Source of the DNA: a bacterium
GTDB taxonomy: Bacteria > Arandabacterota > Arandabacteria > Arandabacterales > Arandabacteraceae
Direction of reading: 5' to 3'
Assembly: GCA_029933125.1 (NCBI GenBank)
Contig: JAOZOU010000005.1
Location: 166,211-230,210, forward strand
Length of the DNA: 64,000 nucleotides
Shown here: positions 27,401-34,382 of the stretch, piece after piece
Numbering within the stretch: position 1 is the stretch's first letter
Layout of the letters: each line of letters begins with the position of its first letter
Notes under the pieces: generated by a model
Databases searched by the model: none
What the model was told of the DNA's origin: nothing
Seen by the model: only the letters and a program-made list of their open reading frames with translations
Made by a program: the position numbers and the translations under genes

Positions 27401-27480
27401 GCCAGACAAAAAGAGAAGCCAGCCGTGAAAGCAACAGCCAGACTGGCCAGTGGTATCCCAGGTACACGGCCATTTTTCAT
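24436..27480 (-). CDS. Spermidine-synthase-like membrane protein with C-terminal TPRs
   Basis: A 1014-aa protein. Residues 1 to ~430 hold about a dozen membrane helices. Residues ~450-640 resemble the methyltransferase-fold domain of membrane-fused spermidine synthases (PYEIAVWEGGKIFVSM, HRILVLGASGGALLNAIEKY, FDIIVIDHLRP). Residues ~800-1014 are TPR repeats (NPIALYQLARVEKD, YTEAYIFKAQEHMTKGE, VSILNNYATVVAEQGDYEKA). Key polyamine-synthase residues look altered: GASGG replaces the GGGDG loop and the acidic residue after the next strand is replaced in CVGFSPDL. Aminopropyl transfer is doubtful. It follows the radical SAM gene on the same strand. Function unknown. Confidence 0.78.
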   Translation of the reverse strand: MKNGRVPGIPLASLAVAFTAGFSFCLAWMGWHALLPGVTLNEAYGSHWILWLLLWFVIGFEFVRRKVASTNLHKNLIALVLVAISASVLAVTLLLPSLEGIESHLTSSSNLTAIIDALTSAAILFVPGFLIGAICALGLAMAGYGSQSSQRLYVSLGLLGCFAAFAFAWMMHIGLRHLCFIASLLPGVLGIALGINMARKQPETLQVINSDHGENNWARSNAATFALGSALVTLLVLWLKIHFYVGASVPITYGTGIMALTLGLALGAILSLAIRSKRCAPVGSLLLGVGFALLASRWHDVAAFYNAPSSSHASPDIKSASVLVFLPAILGGITLTHIVVDTTRANAFKRFEAAIAGVAVGILVSVFLPNTYVGFEGLTRWLPLAFVGCGLLVADEIRNRLNFIITPVVLAVILGFGLVSPQWNMQTAAGVSTFLPGGSGEVIYYRESPVSATAVTRTPYEIAVWEGGKIFVSMPDDLISEVLAGHIPLMLHPEPHRILVLGASGGALLNAIEKYDVDDITCVGFSPDLIGASTHLGSYNQSPFEDKRLKLAQMRICRALKTTGAFDIIVIDHLRPTFPLGRQNVTKEMIALAKGALRKGGILAQRLALLEASHEALRSSIVTFASQFPFAQLWLLGSRELLLVGSDHPPHADLELIANRMIKAPIGEDLGRIGIDDPAAMLNCYLMSKDGILKLAAGSRAVCKAEALYRVDRQVQAYPRILEDLLTTSQDPLSIVASPIEKFKSLGEKISSCRSALKSFMGAIPLMLAGKDHRATAIIEEAIKKCDSSGIFRHFLSDYYVRIARRLENQGRVEEASGVAKRAIKMNPTNPIALYQLARVEKDKDLVEKLLEKSIEIDPYYTEAYIFKAQEHMTKGEIQEALKTINKILGIEPFNRQASYLRALALIRTNQLGDAHRILEQVVRENPEFLEATEAFAYVLILEGELDRARKLYRKLASRHPDDVSILNNYATVVAEQGDYEKAIRIWEHALSIEPNNMDIKANIEEARSKLKAR

Positions 27481-27535
27481 GGCACTCCTCTCGAAGCAAT
27501 GGAGATGCCACGCGCCTGCTCAGAGCTGACAAGGA

Positions 27536-27562
27536 GGGCAGGGGCCCTAGGGACCCCTGTCC
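27536..27562 (-). terminator. GC-rich hairpin between radical SAM gene and TPR membrane gene
   Basis: GGGCAGGGG at 27536-27544 pairs with CCCCTGTCC at 27554-27562 (9 bp with one wobble pair, 9-base loop), 7 bases beyond the radical SAM stop. There is no U tract in the minus direction, so it may stabilise an mRNA end rather than terminate by itself. Confidence 0.35.
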
Positions 27563-27569
27563 CAAACTG

Positions 27570-28934
27570 TCACTGGGTCAGATTGACGACTGCTTTCTCT
27601 GCCTCGTCCTCTTTCCTGATCTGCTCGCGCATCGCCCTTGCGTAGGCATCGAGATCCTCGGCGAGAGTTGTCACAAGTGTTTCGGCGCCTGGATGAGTGG
27701 GATGGGCGCCCGTCTTCTCAACAACCTCTCGAAGGATCTCAGGGTTATCAATGATCATGCAGGGCAGGCGATGATCCTTATTGAACGGCTGCTTGGACTT
27801 TATCTTCTGGAAGAAGGGTGAGTTAATGGCTTCCTTAAGGCTCTTGTTCTTTATATTGTCAACTGCAAAGTGAGCAAAGACGCAAGGCTCAACATCACCG
27901 TGGCAGTTGATATGCAAGTACTTCCTTGCACCTGCTATGCAGCCATCAACGTAGTCCCCGTCATTCCAGAAGTCAGCTATGAAGATCGGTCGCGTTGAAC
28001 GGAAGTAGCGAACACGCTTTCCAACCATTCGACGCTGCTCAGGCGTTGGCATAAGGTTGACATCAGGGGTCCTGCCGATAGGGATATAGATGAACACCCA
28101 GCCGAGGAAGCAGCCGCGATTGACCCATTCATCAATGAATTCATCGCTCATAACGAACTCGGCATTCTTGCGCGTGACAGTAAGTGAGAATCCAAAGAGT
28201 CCATTACGCTTATTGAGGCTTTCCATTGCCTGGGTTATGCGCTTAAATGTTCCTTTTCCTCGGCGTTCATCCGTCTCCTTCTCAAACCCCTCAACACTTA
28301 TGCATGGCCAGATGTTGCCCAGCTCAACGATCCTGGCGCACATCTCATCATCGAGAAGCGTGCCATTCGTATAGACCTGGAAGCAGCAGTCATTGTGCTT
28401 CTGGAAAATGTCCATAATGCCGGGATAGAAGAAGGGCTCGCCACCTGAGATCACGTAGAAGAAAATCCCTAGCTCCTTGCCTTCACGGATAATGCGGTCG
28501 AATACCTCGAAGGGCAGGTCTTGATCCTTGGTATAATTGCCGGCGTAGCATCCATAGCACTTAAGATTGCACCTCATAGTAGGACTTATCACCAATAATG
28601 AAGGCGGATAAAAACCTTCCTTCTTAAGGATTCGATGCCGCTTATTAGGAGCTATAAGACCTTCTTTGACAATGAAGTTGCGTAGGACCTTCGAGCGAAC
28701 ATTAGGATTGATGTCGCGCAGAAACCTCATTGCCAGCTTGGCTCCAGGATGGCCAGCCTGGAACTTCTCGCGGGCACTGCGGATAACACCTGACCAGTAT
28801 TCGTTGGTCGTGATCTTCTCCACAATAGAGACGACCTTCATCAGGGCATCATCTGAGCCACGAGCGGCAACAGCGACCATCTTCTCAACCGCCATCTGGA
28901 TGGTCCTCTCCTCCACCTGGTCAAAGATGTTCAC
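27570..28934 (-). CDS. Radical SAM protein with SPASM-type domain
   Basis: About 454 aa from GTG 28934, chosen because AAAGGAGGTGTTAAC lies directly upstream; an earlier codon at 28985 falls inside the promoter. After a helical N-terminal region (~1-110), the radical SAM core has CNLKCYGCYAG (CxxxCxxC), SGGEPFFYPGIMDIF and VYTNGTLL. The C-terminal part has CIAGARKYLHINCHGDVEPC and later RLPCMI, a SPASM-like auxiliary cluster region. Such enzymes often modify peptides. No precursor peptide gene is recognisable next to it. The TPR membrane protein gene follows 89 bases downstream on the same strand, behind a GC-rich hairpin. Substrate unknown. Confidence 0.85.
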   Translation of the reverse strand: MNIFDQVEERTIQMAVEKMVAVAARGSDDALMKVVSIVEKITTNEYWSGVIRSAREKFQAGHPGAKLAMRFLRDINPNVRSKVLRNFIVKEGLIAPNKRHRILKKEGFYPPSLLVISPTMRCNLKCYGCYAGNYTKDQDLPFEVFDRIIREGKELGIFFYVISGGEPFFYPGIMDIFQKHNDCCFQVYTNGTLLDDEMCARIVELGNIWPCISVEGFEKETDERRGKGTFKRITQAMESLNKRNGLFGFSLTVTRKNAEFVMSDEFIDEWVNRGCFLGWVFIYIPIGRTPDVNLMPTPEQRRMVGKRVRYFRSTRPIFIADFWNDGDYVDGCIAGARKYLHINCHGDVEPCVFAHFAVDNIKNKSLKEAINSPFFQKIKSKQPFNKDHRLPCMIIDNPEILREVVEKTGAHPTHPGAETLVTTLAEDLDAYARAMREQIRKEDEAEKAVVNLTQ

Positions 28935-28984
28935 GTTAACACCTCCTTTCGCATAGAATTGGGGCGAATCCGCCGCCAGTTCCA

Positions 28985-29012
28985 ATCATAGCCATCTTGA
29001 ATTCCAAGTCAA
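28985..29012 (-). promoter_or_regulatory. Promoter of the radical SAM gene
   Basis: On the minus strand TTGACT (29012-29007), 16 bases, TATGAT (28990-28985). Transcription near 28978 leaves a leader of about 44 bases before GTG 28934. Confidence 0.6.
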
Positions 29013-29037
29013 TAACAAAATAGAATCTTGACACAAC

Positions 29038-29067
29038 TTGACAAAGCGCTGTCCTTGCCAATACCAT
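29038..29067 (+). promoter_or_regulatory. Possible promoter of the CDP-alcohol transferase gene
   Basis: TTGACA at 29038-29043, 18 bases, then TACCAT at 29062-29067, ahead of ATG 29090. A second TTGACA lies 10 bases upstream. Confidence 0.4.
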
Positions 29068-29089
29068 CTCCTAAAAAGGGTGAAAGACT

Positions 29090-29695
29090 ATGAAGTCGCT
29101 CAATGACCGAATAAGACGGAACTATGAGGCAATTATGCTGCCAGCCGGCTACCTCCTCAAACGTACTGGGATTTCGGCTAACTGGTTCAGTTTACTTGCT
29201 GTTGCGCTTTCTGCTGTTGCGGCAATTGCTTTTGCTACTCACAGGCTTGCTCTCGGATTGGGGTTGCTTTTGGGTTCGATTTTTGCGGACATGGTCGATG
29301 GTAGCGTGGCAAGGGCAGCCGGCAGAGTTGAGCCGTTTGGGATGGTCATTGACCATACCACCGACCGCTATGCTGAGTTTTTCCTCGTCCTGGGCCTGTG
29401 TGCTGGTGGATACGCACCCTTCTGGCTTGGCTTGATAACGATCTTCAGCATGCTGATTCCCAGCTATGTCCGCGCCAAGGTCGAAAGCTCTGGGATGGAT
29501 GTTTCAGCACGTGGTGTTGGCATAGCCGAAAGGAAAGAGAAGATTGGCATATTGATCGCAAGTATTGTTGCTGGCTTCTTCTTCCAAAGGGCAATCAGCT
29601 ATGGCTTAGCTGCCATATCGGCTATCTCTCAGATCTCTGCCTTTGAGAGGCTCTGGCACGCGCACAGGCACAGGAGAGCAGATGAGCTCAGGTAG
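29090..29695 (+). CDS. CDP-alcohol phosphatidyltransferase
   Basis: A 201-aa membrane enzyme with the complete family motif D-G-x2-A-R-x8-G-x3-D-x3-D, seen as DMVDGSVARAAGRV followed by EPFGMVIDHTTDRYAE near residue 65-95, and about five membrane helices. It transfers a phosphatidyl group from a CDP-lipid to an alcohol. The DHTTDR ending resembles the inositol-phosphate-using branch (DSTxDR), so phosphatidylinositol-phosphate or phosphatidylglycerol-phosphate synthesis are both possible. A HAD phosphatase gene overlaps its 3' end, which fits a transferase plus phosphatase pair. Confidence 0.88.
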   Translation: MKSLNDRIRRNYEAIMLPAGYLLKRTGISANWFSLLAVALSAVAAIAFATHRLALGLGLLLGSIFADMVDGSVARAAGRVEPFGMVIDHTTDRYAEFFLVLGLCAGGYAPFWLGLITIFSMLIPSYVRAKVESSGMDVSARGVGIAERKEKIGILIASIVAGFFFQRAISYGLAAISAISQISAFERLWHAHRHRRADELR

Positions 29696-30362
29696 TCCCC
29701 ATGAAATCGTCATCCTCGACTTTGATGGTACGATTGTAAATTCAATGCCCTTTCTCACAAAGGTTGCTGTGCGCTTGCTTATCGACCGTTATGGCTTAGA
29801 TAAGGATGAGGCGCGAAGAGCCTATGTGAGAACCTGTGGTCTCCCATTTGTCAAACAGCTCGAAACTCTTATGCCGCAGGATAGTCGCAATGCGGAGACG
29901 GTGAGGCTTTTTGAGCGTGCCAAGAGCCAGCATCTTCTTGAGTTCAATCTTTTCCCCGATGTCAAGCCAGCGATTGAGGTGATGAGAAGCAGCGGTCTGA
30001 GGGTCTGTGTCTCAAGCGGCAATCGGGAACATCTAATTCGTAGGCTTCTCAAAAGAAGGGGATTGGAAGTTGATCTTGTCATGGGCTACGATGATGGCTT
30101 TATGAAGGGATTGGCCCACTTTGAATTTGCCAGGCGCCACTTCAAGTCGAGTTTCGAGAGGATGGTCTTCATTGGAGATAGCTGGCATGATGCCAAGACT
30201 GCAAAAGAGGCAGGTATCGGATTTATTGCAAGAATTGGGCTCTTGAGCAGGGAGGAACTTGAAGAACTTCTGCCAGGAATCCCTATTGTAGCGTCCCTCC
30301 TCGAAGCTCTCGTCTTGATGGGAATAGAAGCCCCGGAGGAGAAGAAGCTCAAATCCTCCTGA
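29682..30362 (+). CDS. HAD-superfamily phosphatase
   Basis: About 226 aa from ATG 29682, preceded by AGGAGAGCAG; an upstream ATG-less extension to 29643 lacks an SD. It has HAD motif I IVILDFDGTIVNS, motif II CVSSGNREH, a basic segment around RRLLKRRG and motif IV VFIGDSWHDAKTAKEAG, with a helical cap between residues ~20 and 85. It overlaps the CDP-alcohol transferase gene by 14 bases. This close coupling suggests that it removes the phosphate from the transferase product, for example PGP or PIP, but phosphoglycolate-type activity is also possible. Confidence 0.85.
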   Translation: MSSGSPHEIVILDFDGTIVNSMPFLTKVAVRLLIDRYGLDKDEARRAYVRTCGLPFVKQLETLMPQDSRNAETVRLFERAKSQHLLEFNLFPDVKPAIEVMRSSGLRVCVSSGNREHLIRRLLKRRGLEVDLVMGYDDGFMKGLAHFEFARRHFKSSFERMVFIGDSWHDAKTAKEAGIGFIARIGLLSREELEELLPGIPIVASLLEALVLMGIEAPEEKKLKSS

Positions 30363-30367
30363 GGCTT

Positions 30368-30586
30368 CTAGGAGTTCGGAAGAAGATCAACTACCTTTTG
30401 AATGACATTGCCTTCGAAGACAAAAGCAACGCGGTCGCCAAAATAGTACCAGGTGTGAACCCTGCCGTTTCTGAGGGTCTCATCAGGTCTGCCGTAGATC
30501 CTGGCGACCGAATACTGCAGGCTGTTCTCGCCGTGTTCGCCAGCAACCTGCCTCACAAATTCACGATCCTTGGAAATCTCCACCAT
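30368..30586 (-). CDS. Small conserved-type hypothetical protein
   Basis: A 72-aa protein from ATG 30586 with GAGGTGA upstream (GTG at 30598 is an alternative). It has no signal peptide or membrane segment. The part ARIYGRPDETLRNGRVHTWY and YFGDRVAFVFEGNVIQKVVD resembles the short beta strand pattern of BamE/SmpA-like domains, in which a predicted loop precedes two strands, but this similarity is by eye and the usual lipoprotein signal is missing. An almost ideal promoter (30658-30687) drives it, which supports a real gene despite its size. Function unknown. Confidence 0.65.
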   Translation of the reverse strand: MVEISKDREFVRQVAGEHGENSLQYSVARIYGRPDETLRNGRVHTWYYFGDRVAFVFEGNVIQKVVDLLPNS

Positions 30587-30657
30587 GTCTTGTCTCACCT
30601 CACCATTCGGCTACCTGCTGAGCCAAGGCATGGGGCTTTCCCTTTCAGACTGCCTTT

Positions 30658-30687
30658 ATTATATCACATCTTACTCCCTTGAGTCAA
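30658..30687 (-). promoter_or_regulatory. Near-consensus promoter of the small hypothetical gene
   Basis: On the minus strand TTGACT (30687-30682), 18 bases, then a perfect TATAAT (30663-30658). The leader would be about 65 bases. Confidence 0.65.
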
Positions 30688-30854
30688 GACGGACGGCCGT
30701 AGCGGTGTGCTACCGGTTAGCCTATTTTGGCAATATGTAGCTTAAACTTGACTCATGAAACAGGCCAATCTTGCCGATAGATAGAACGCTCAGGCTTGAC
30801 ATAAGCCTCGAGCGTCCTTAGGCTTTGCTCAAGCAATTGAGAGGGGGGAAATTC

Positions 30855-31841
30855 TTGGCTGAGAAAGTCCTTGTAACTGGTGGAGCTGGCTACGTTGGCT
30901 CAGTTTGCGTGGCAGGGCTTATCACAAATGGCTATCAAGTCCTCATCTATGACAATCTCTCCACTGGTCATAAGGAAGCCGTTGTTCCAGGAGCCGAGCT
31001 CGAAATAGGTGACCTGGCCAACCGCGAGCACCTGGGTCGAGTAATGAGAAATTTCAAGCCAAACTTCGTCATGCACTTCGCCGCCAGCTGTCTTGTCGGT
31101 GAATCATTTGAGAAACCCCTCATCTACTATCGCAACAATGTTGCCAATGCCCTTAATCTCGTGGATGTAATGCTCGAGAGCGGTGTGAGACTATTGGTTT
31201 TCTCATCATCATGCGCTGTCTATGGTGAGCCTAAGAGGATCCCCATGGAGGAGGATGATCCTAAACAGCCAATAAATCCCTATGGCAAAACCAAGCTTGC
31301 CTTTGAGCATCTTCTTGAAGACTGTGATCGTGCTTATGGCTTAAGAAGTGTTTCGCTGCGTTATTTCAATGCAGCTGGAGCAACTCAAGATCTGGGTGAG
31401 GATCATCTCCCCGAGACCCATATAATCCCCAACGTGCTCAAAGTTGCTCTTGGTCAGGCAAGTGAGGTTACAGTTTTTGGTGATGATTATCCCACTCGAG
31501 ATGGCACATGCATAAGGGATTTCATCCACGTTAGTGATCTTGCTGATGCTCATGAAAGGGCGCTTGACATTCTAAGGAACGATAGATCGGAAAGGCTCAA
31601 TCTCGGCAATGGTGAAGGATTCTCAGTCCTGGAGGTCATAAGAACAGCCGAGAAAGTGACCCATAAGCGAATCCCTTTCAGGATCGGAGCGCGACGCAAG
31701 GGAGATCCGGCAGTGCTTGTTGCGAGCGCAAAGAAGGCTAAGGAGGTTCTTGGCTGGCAGCCGGCTTACGATACCTTGGAGAAGATAATCGAGAGTGCTT
31801 GGAACTGGCACCGGGAGCATCCCAATGGATACAGATCTTGA
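30855..31841 (+). CDS. galE: UDP-glucose 4-epimerase
   Basis: About 328 aa from TTG 30855, preceded by GAGAGGGGGGAAA; an upstream TTG at 30825 is less likely. The Rossmann NAD motif is VLVTGGAGYVGSVCVAG at the N-terminus. Catalytic residues are in FSSSCAVYGEP and NPYGKTKLAFE (YxxxK). SLRYFNAAGA and the DYPTRDGTCIRDFIHV segment are GalE hallmarks. The enzyme interconverts UDP-glucose and UDP-galactose for surface polysaccharides. Its 3' end overlaps the histidine kinase gene, so the two are probably on one transcript. Confidence 0.93.
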   Translation: MAEKVLVTGGAGYVGSVCVAGLITNGYQVLIYDNLSTGHKEAVVPGAELEIGDLANREHLGRVMRNFKPNFVMHFAASCLVGESFEKPLIYYRNNVANALNLVDVMLESGVRLLVFSSSCAVYGEPKRIPMEEDDPKQPINPYGKTKLAFEHLLEDCDRAYGLRSVSLRYFNAAGATQDLGEDHLPETHIIPNVLKVALGQASEVTVFGDDYPTRDGTCIRDFIHVSDLADAHERALDILRNDRSERLNLGNGEGFSVLEVIRTAEKVTHKRIPFRIGARRKGDPAVLVASAKKAKEVLGWQPAYDTLEKIIESAWNWHREHPNGYRS

Positions 31842-33783
31842 AGGACAGGCAGTGATAGAAGATCTCAGGCGACGCCTGGCTGAGGTCGAGCAAGCCAGCT
31901 ATTCAATGCGCCTTCTGCTGGAGATGCTATCATATCTGCAGGCTGCTGAAGATCTCGAAACCACGCTGCGGATCATACTCACTTGCGTGACTTCGGGTTA
32001 CACCCTTGGCTTCAACAGAGCCTTTCTTTTCCTCCTGGATGATGCCAAGCTCAGCGGTGTAATGGCTGTTGGACCAAGTGATCCTTTTGAAGCTGGGCAA
32101 ATCTGGCATGAGCTTGAGACAAATACGCGAGCACTGGAGGACCTAATCGCATCATGCAGGATGGGAGGTAGTCAAGGAGACCGCCAGCTTAGTGAACTCG
32201 TGAGAACAATCAGTCTGGATACACAGGCAAGTTCAAGTATTCTCGCACGGTGTGTAAACGAAAGGGAGCCGTTTGTAATCGAGGATGTCTCTTGTCTTGC
32301 TCGTGAGGATCCCGCAAGGAGACTTAATGCGAAGGCATTCGTCTGTGTACCTATGGTTAGTGCCTCAAAGCCAATCGGCCTCATCCTTGCTGACAACAGT
32401 ATAACATGCAGGAATCCGACTCCTGAGCAGGTTAATCTTCTTAAGATGCTTGCGTGGCAGGCTGGTCAGATAGTTGAAAGAGCTCGCTACGAGGAAGATA
32501 TCAAGCGCAGATTGCAGGAGTTCTCCACCCTCAATGAAATAAGCAAAGGCATCCTATCAACTACTGATCTTGAGACTGAGATCAGCCTCATAGCAAGGAT
32601 CTCAGCCCAGGCGCTCAATGCGAGGGGAGGTGTTGTGAGGCTGATCCAGGAAGGCAAGCTTGTGGCTAAGGCTATCTTCAGCCGTACCATTGGTGAGATT
32701 GGAATTGATAAGGATGGGGAACAGCCAATTGCTAAGAGTATTCCTGCTTCAAGCTGTCCCATTGTGACGGGTTCCATCGGGGGTAAGCAAGCTGAGGTGA
32801 GGTATGCTTGGGGTCGTTGCTTTATGTGCACACCTCTTTCAAAAGGCGATGGGATCATTGGTACACTTACAGTTTTTGACGAGATCTTTAGCGATTCTTT
32901 AGGGGAGAATGGCTTTACCAGGGAGGATGCCAGATTCCTTTCGGTTCTTGCAGGTCAGGCGGCGATTGCGATAGAGAATGCCAAGCTCTTCGAAAGGCTT
33001 AAGCAAAAGGAGGAGCACATAAGGGAGCTGCACAGACACCTTCTGCGATCTGAGAGGCTAGCGGCTCTTGGAGAGGTCAGCTCACAGGTTGCTCACGAGA
33101 TAAGAAATCCTCTCACTGCAATTGGAGGTTTTGCGAGGTCGATGAGGCGGAAGATCAATGATGATCACCCCGATGCAAAGGCTCTCGATGTAATAGTAAG
33201 TGAGACGTCACGTCTCGAAAGGATACTCAACGAGCAACTTTGTTTTGCAAAGTTATCACCACCCAATCCCAAGCTCGATGACGTCAATCGCATTATGAAA
33301 GAGACAATAGATCTTCTGAGTGATGCAATCGCGTCCAAGAAGGCTCGCCTCGAGATTGATCTCAGCGACAGCCTCCCTCAGATTTATGTGGATGCCGACA
33401 AGATGAAACAGGTATTTATCAATCTTATCCAGAATGCTATCGATATTATAGATAACGAAGGCAGGATAAGTATAACTACCAAGAGAGTCGATCGAACAAT
33501 CGAGATTAGATTTGCAAATGATGGTCCGCCGATACCTAAAGAGGTGGTCGATAAGCTCTTTGTTCCTTTTGCCACCACCAAGGCAGGGGGGTCAGGTCTT
33601 GGCCTAGCTATAGCATACGAGATAGTCTTTGAGCACGGTGGAACTATAGATGTGCGTAGTGAGGAAGGCCTTGGAACCATTTTCCTCATCACCCTGCCGC
33701 TTATCGTGGAGGGTGATCGTCGCAGAGGACCAGTAGATCGACGCAGTCAGATACGTGACAGAAGGCGTGGAAGGATGCCGTAA
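31825..33783 (+). CDS. GAF-domain sensor histidine kinase
   Basis: About 652 aa, cytoplasmic, no membrane helices. Two GAF domains occupy roughly residues 20-215 and 225-395. A short coiled coil (LKQKEEHIRELHRHLL) leads to the HisKA domain with phosphoacceptor His424 in SSQVAHEIRNPLTAIGGFA. The ATPase domain has the N box FINLIQNAIDI, and the G box GGSGLGLAIAYEIVFEHGG. The last ~20 residues are rich in Arg (RRGPVDRRSQIRDRRRGR). GAF domains suggest sensing of a small molecule or redox state inside the cell. A receiver-only protein follows and is the likely partner. The start ATG overlaps galE by 17 bases. Confidence 0.9.
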   Translation: MDTDLEGQAVIEDLRRRLAEVEQASYSMRLLLEMLSYLQAAEDLETTLRIILTCVTSGYTLGFNRAFLFLLDDAKLSGVMAVGPSDPFEAGQIWHELETNTRALEDLIASCRMGGSQGDRQLSELVRTISLDTQASSSILARCVNEREPFVIEDVSCLAREDPARRLNAKAFVCVPMVSASKPIGLILADNSITCRNPTPEQVNLLKMLAWQAGQIVERARYEEDIKRRLQEFSTLNEISKGILSTTDLETEISLIARISAQALNARGGVVRLIQEGKLVAKAIFSRTIGEIGIDKDGEQPIAKSIPASSCPIVTGSIGGKQAEVRYAWGRCFMCTPLSKGDGIIGTLTVFDEIFSDSLGENGFTREDARFLSVLAGQAAIAIENAKLFERLKQKEEHIRELHRHLLRSERLAALGEVSSQVAHEIRNPLTAIGGFARSMRRKINDDHPDAKALDVIVSETSRLERILNEQLCFAKLSPPNPKLDDVNRIMKETIDLLSDAIASKKARLEIDLSDSLPQIYVDADKMKQVFINLIQNAIDIIDNEGRISITTKRVDRTIEIRFANDGPPIPKEVVDKLFVPFATTKAGGSGLGLAIAYEIVFEHGGTIDVRSEEGLGTIFLITLPLIVEGDRRRGPVDRRSQIRDRRRGRMP

Positions 33784-33798
33784 AAGTGGAGGTGTGAG

Positions 33799-34155
33799 AT
33801 GGCGAGAATCCTTGTTGTAGATGATGACTCAAGTCTGAGAATGCTTTATGAGAGAGAGCTCGGAGACGAGGGGCATGATGTGACAACTGCTGCTTCAGGT
33901 GAAGATGCTCTCAAGATACTTGAAAACAATCAGCCAGATGTCGTTGTGCTCGACATAAAGATGGACGGAATGGATGGACTCACAGTTCTTGACGAGATAA
34001 TGAAACGCGATAGCACCATACCTGTTATACTCAACACAGCCTATTCGACTTTCAAAGCCGATTTTGCAACCTGGAACGCAGACGCGTATGTTGTGAAATC
34101 TAGTGATCTCAGTGAGCTTAAGCGTACTATAGATGAGATTCTACAGGCTCAGTAA
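33799..34155 (+). CDS. Single-domain response regulator
   Basis: A 118-aa receiver domain and nothing else. The acidic pocket is VDDDSSLR, the phosphoacceptor is Asp52 in VVVLDIKMDGMDG, the switch Thr lies in ILNTAYS and the conserved Lys in AYVVKSSDL. It is 15 bases after the histidine kinase and should be phosphorylated by it. With no output domain it must act through a partner protein or as a relay. SD GGAGGTGTGAG precedes the ATG. Confidence 0.92.
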   Translation: MARILVVDDDSSLRMLYERELGDEGHDVTTAASGEDALKILENNQPDVVVLDIKMDGMDGLTVLDEIMKRDSTIPVILNTAYSTFKADFATWNADAYVVKSSDLSELKRTIDEILQAQ

Positions 34156-34167
34156 GCCACGTTTCAC

Positions 34168-34196
34168 TTGACATCACTATCACCTCAGGATAACTT
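34168..34196 (+). promoter_or_regulatory. Promoter of the tRNA-Phe/tRNA-Thr pair
   Basis: TTGACA at 34168-34173, 17 bases, TAACTT at 34191-34196. The same -35/-10 pair and spacing occurs before hrcA. Transcription would start just before the tRNA at 34208. Confidence 0.5.
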
Positions 34197-34207
34197 CATT
34201 TTGAGTG

Positions 34208-34283
34208 GACGCGGTAGCTCAGCAGGTAGAGCACAGGACTGAAAATCCTGGTGTCCTCGGTTCGATTCCGAGCCGCGTCACCA
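34208..34283 (+). tRNA. tRNA-Phe (anticodon GAA)
   Basis: Acceptor stem GACGCGG/CCGCGTC, anticodon stem around loop CTGAAAA (anticodon GAA), T arm CTCGG-TTCGATT-CCGAG, encoded CCA at 34281-34283. Confidence 0.97.
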
Positions 34284-34292
34284 TGACTTTTT

Positions 34293-34368
34293 GCTGGTGT
34301 AGCTCAGCTGGTAGAGCAACGCACTCGTAATGCGTAGGTCAGCGGTTCGAATCCGCTCACCAGCTCCA
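34293..34368 (+). tRNA. tRNA-Thr (anticodon CGT)
   Basis: Acceptor stem GCTGGTG/CACCAGC, anticodon stem CGCA/TGCG with loop CTCGTAA (anticodon CGT), T arm GCGG-TTCGAAT-CCGC, encoded CCA at 34366-34368. It is 9 bases after tRNA-Phe and 14 bases before the next gene. Confidence 0.97.
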
Positions 34369-34382
34369 GTAGCTTCGAGGCA

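Noticed and set aside
28935-28985. Upstream start for the radical SAM gene at 28985
   Set aside because: This codon overlaps the -10 box, and the extra codons encode the Shine-Dalgarno sequence of the GTG at 28934.
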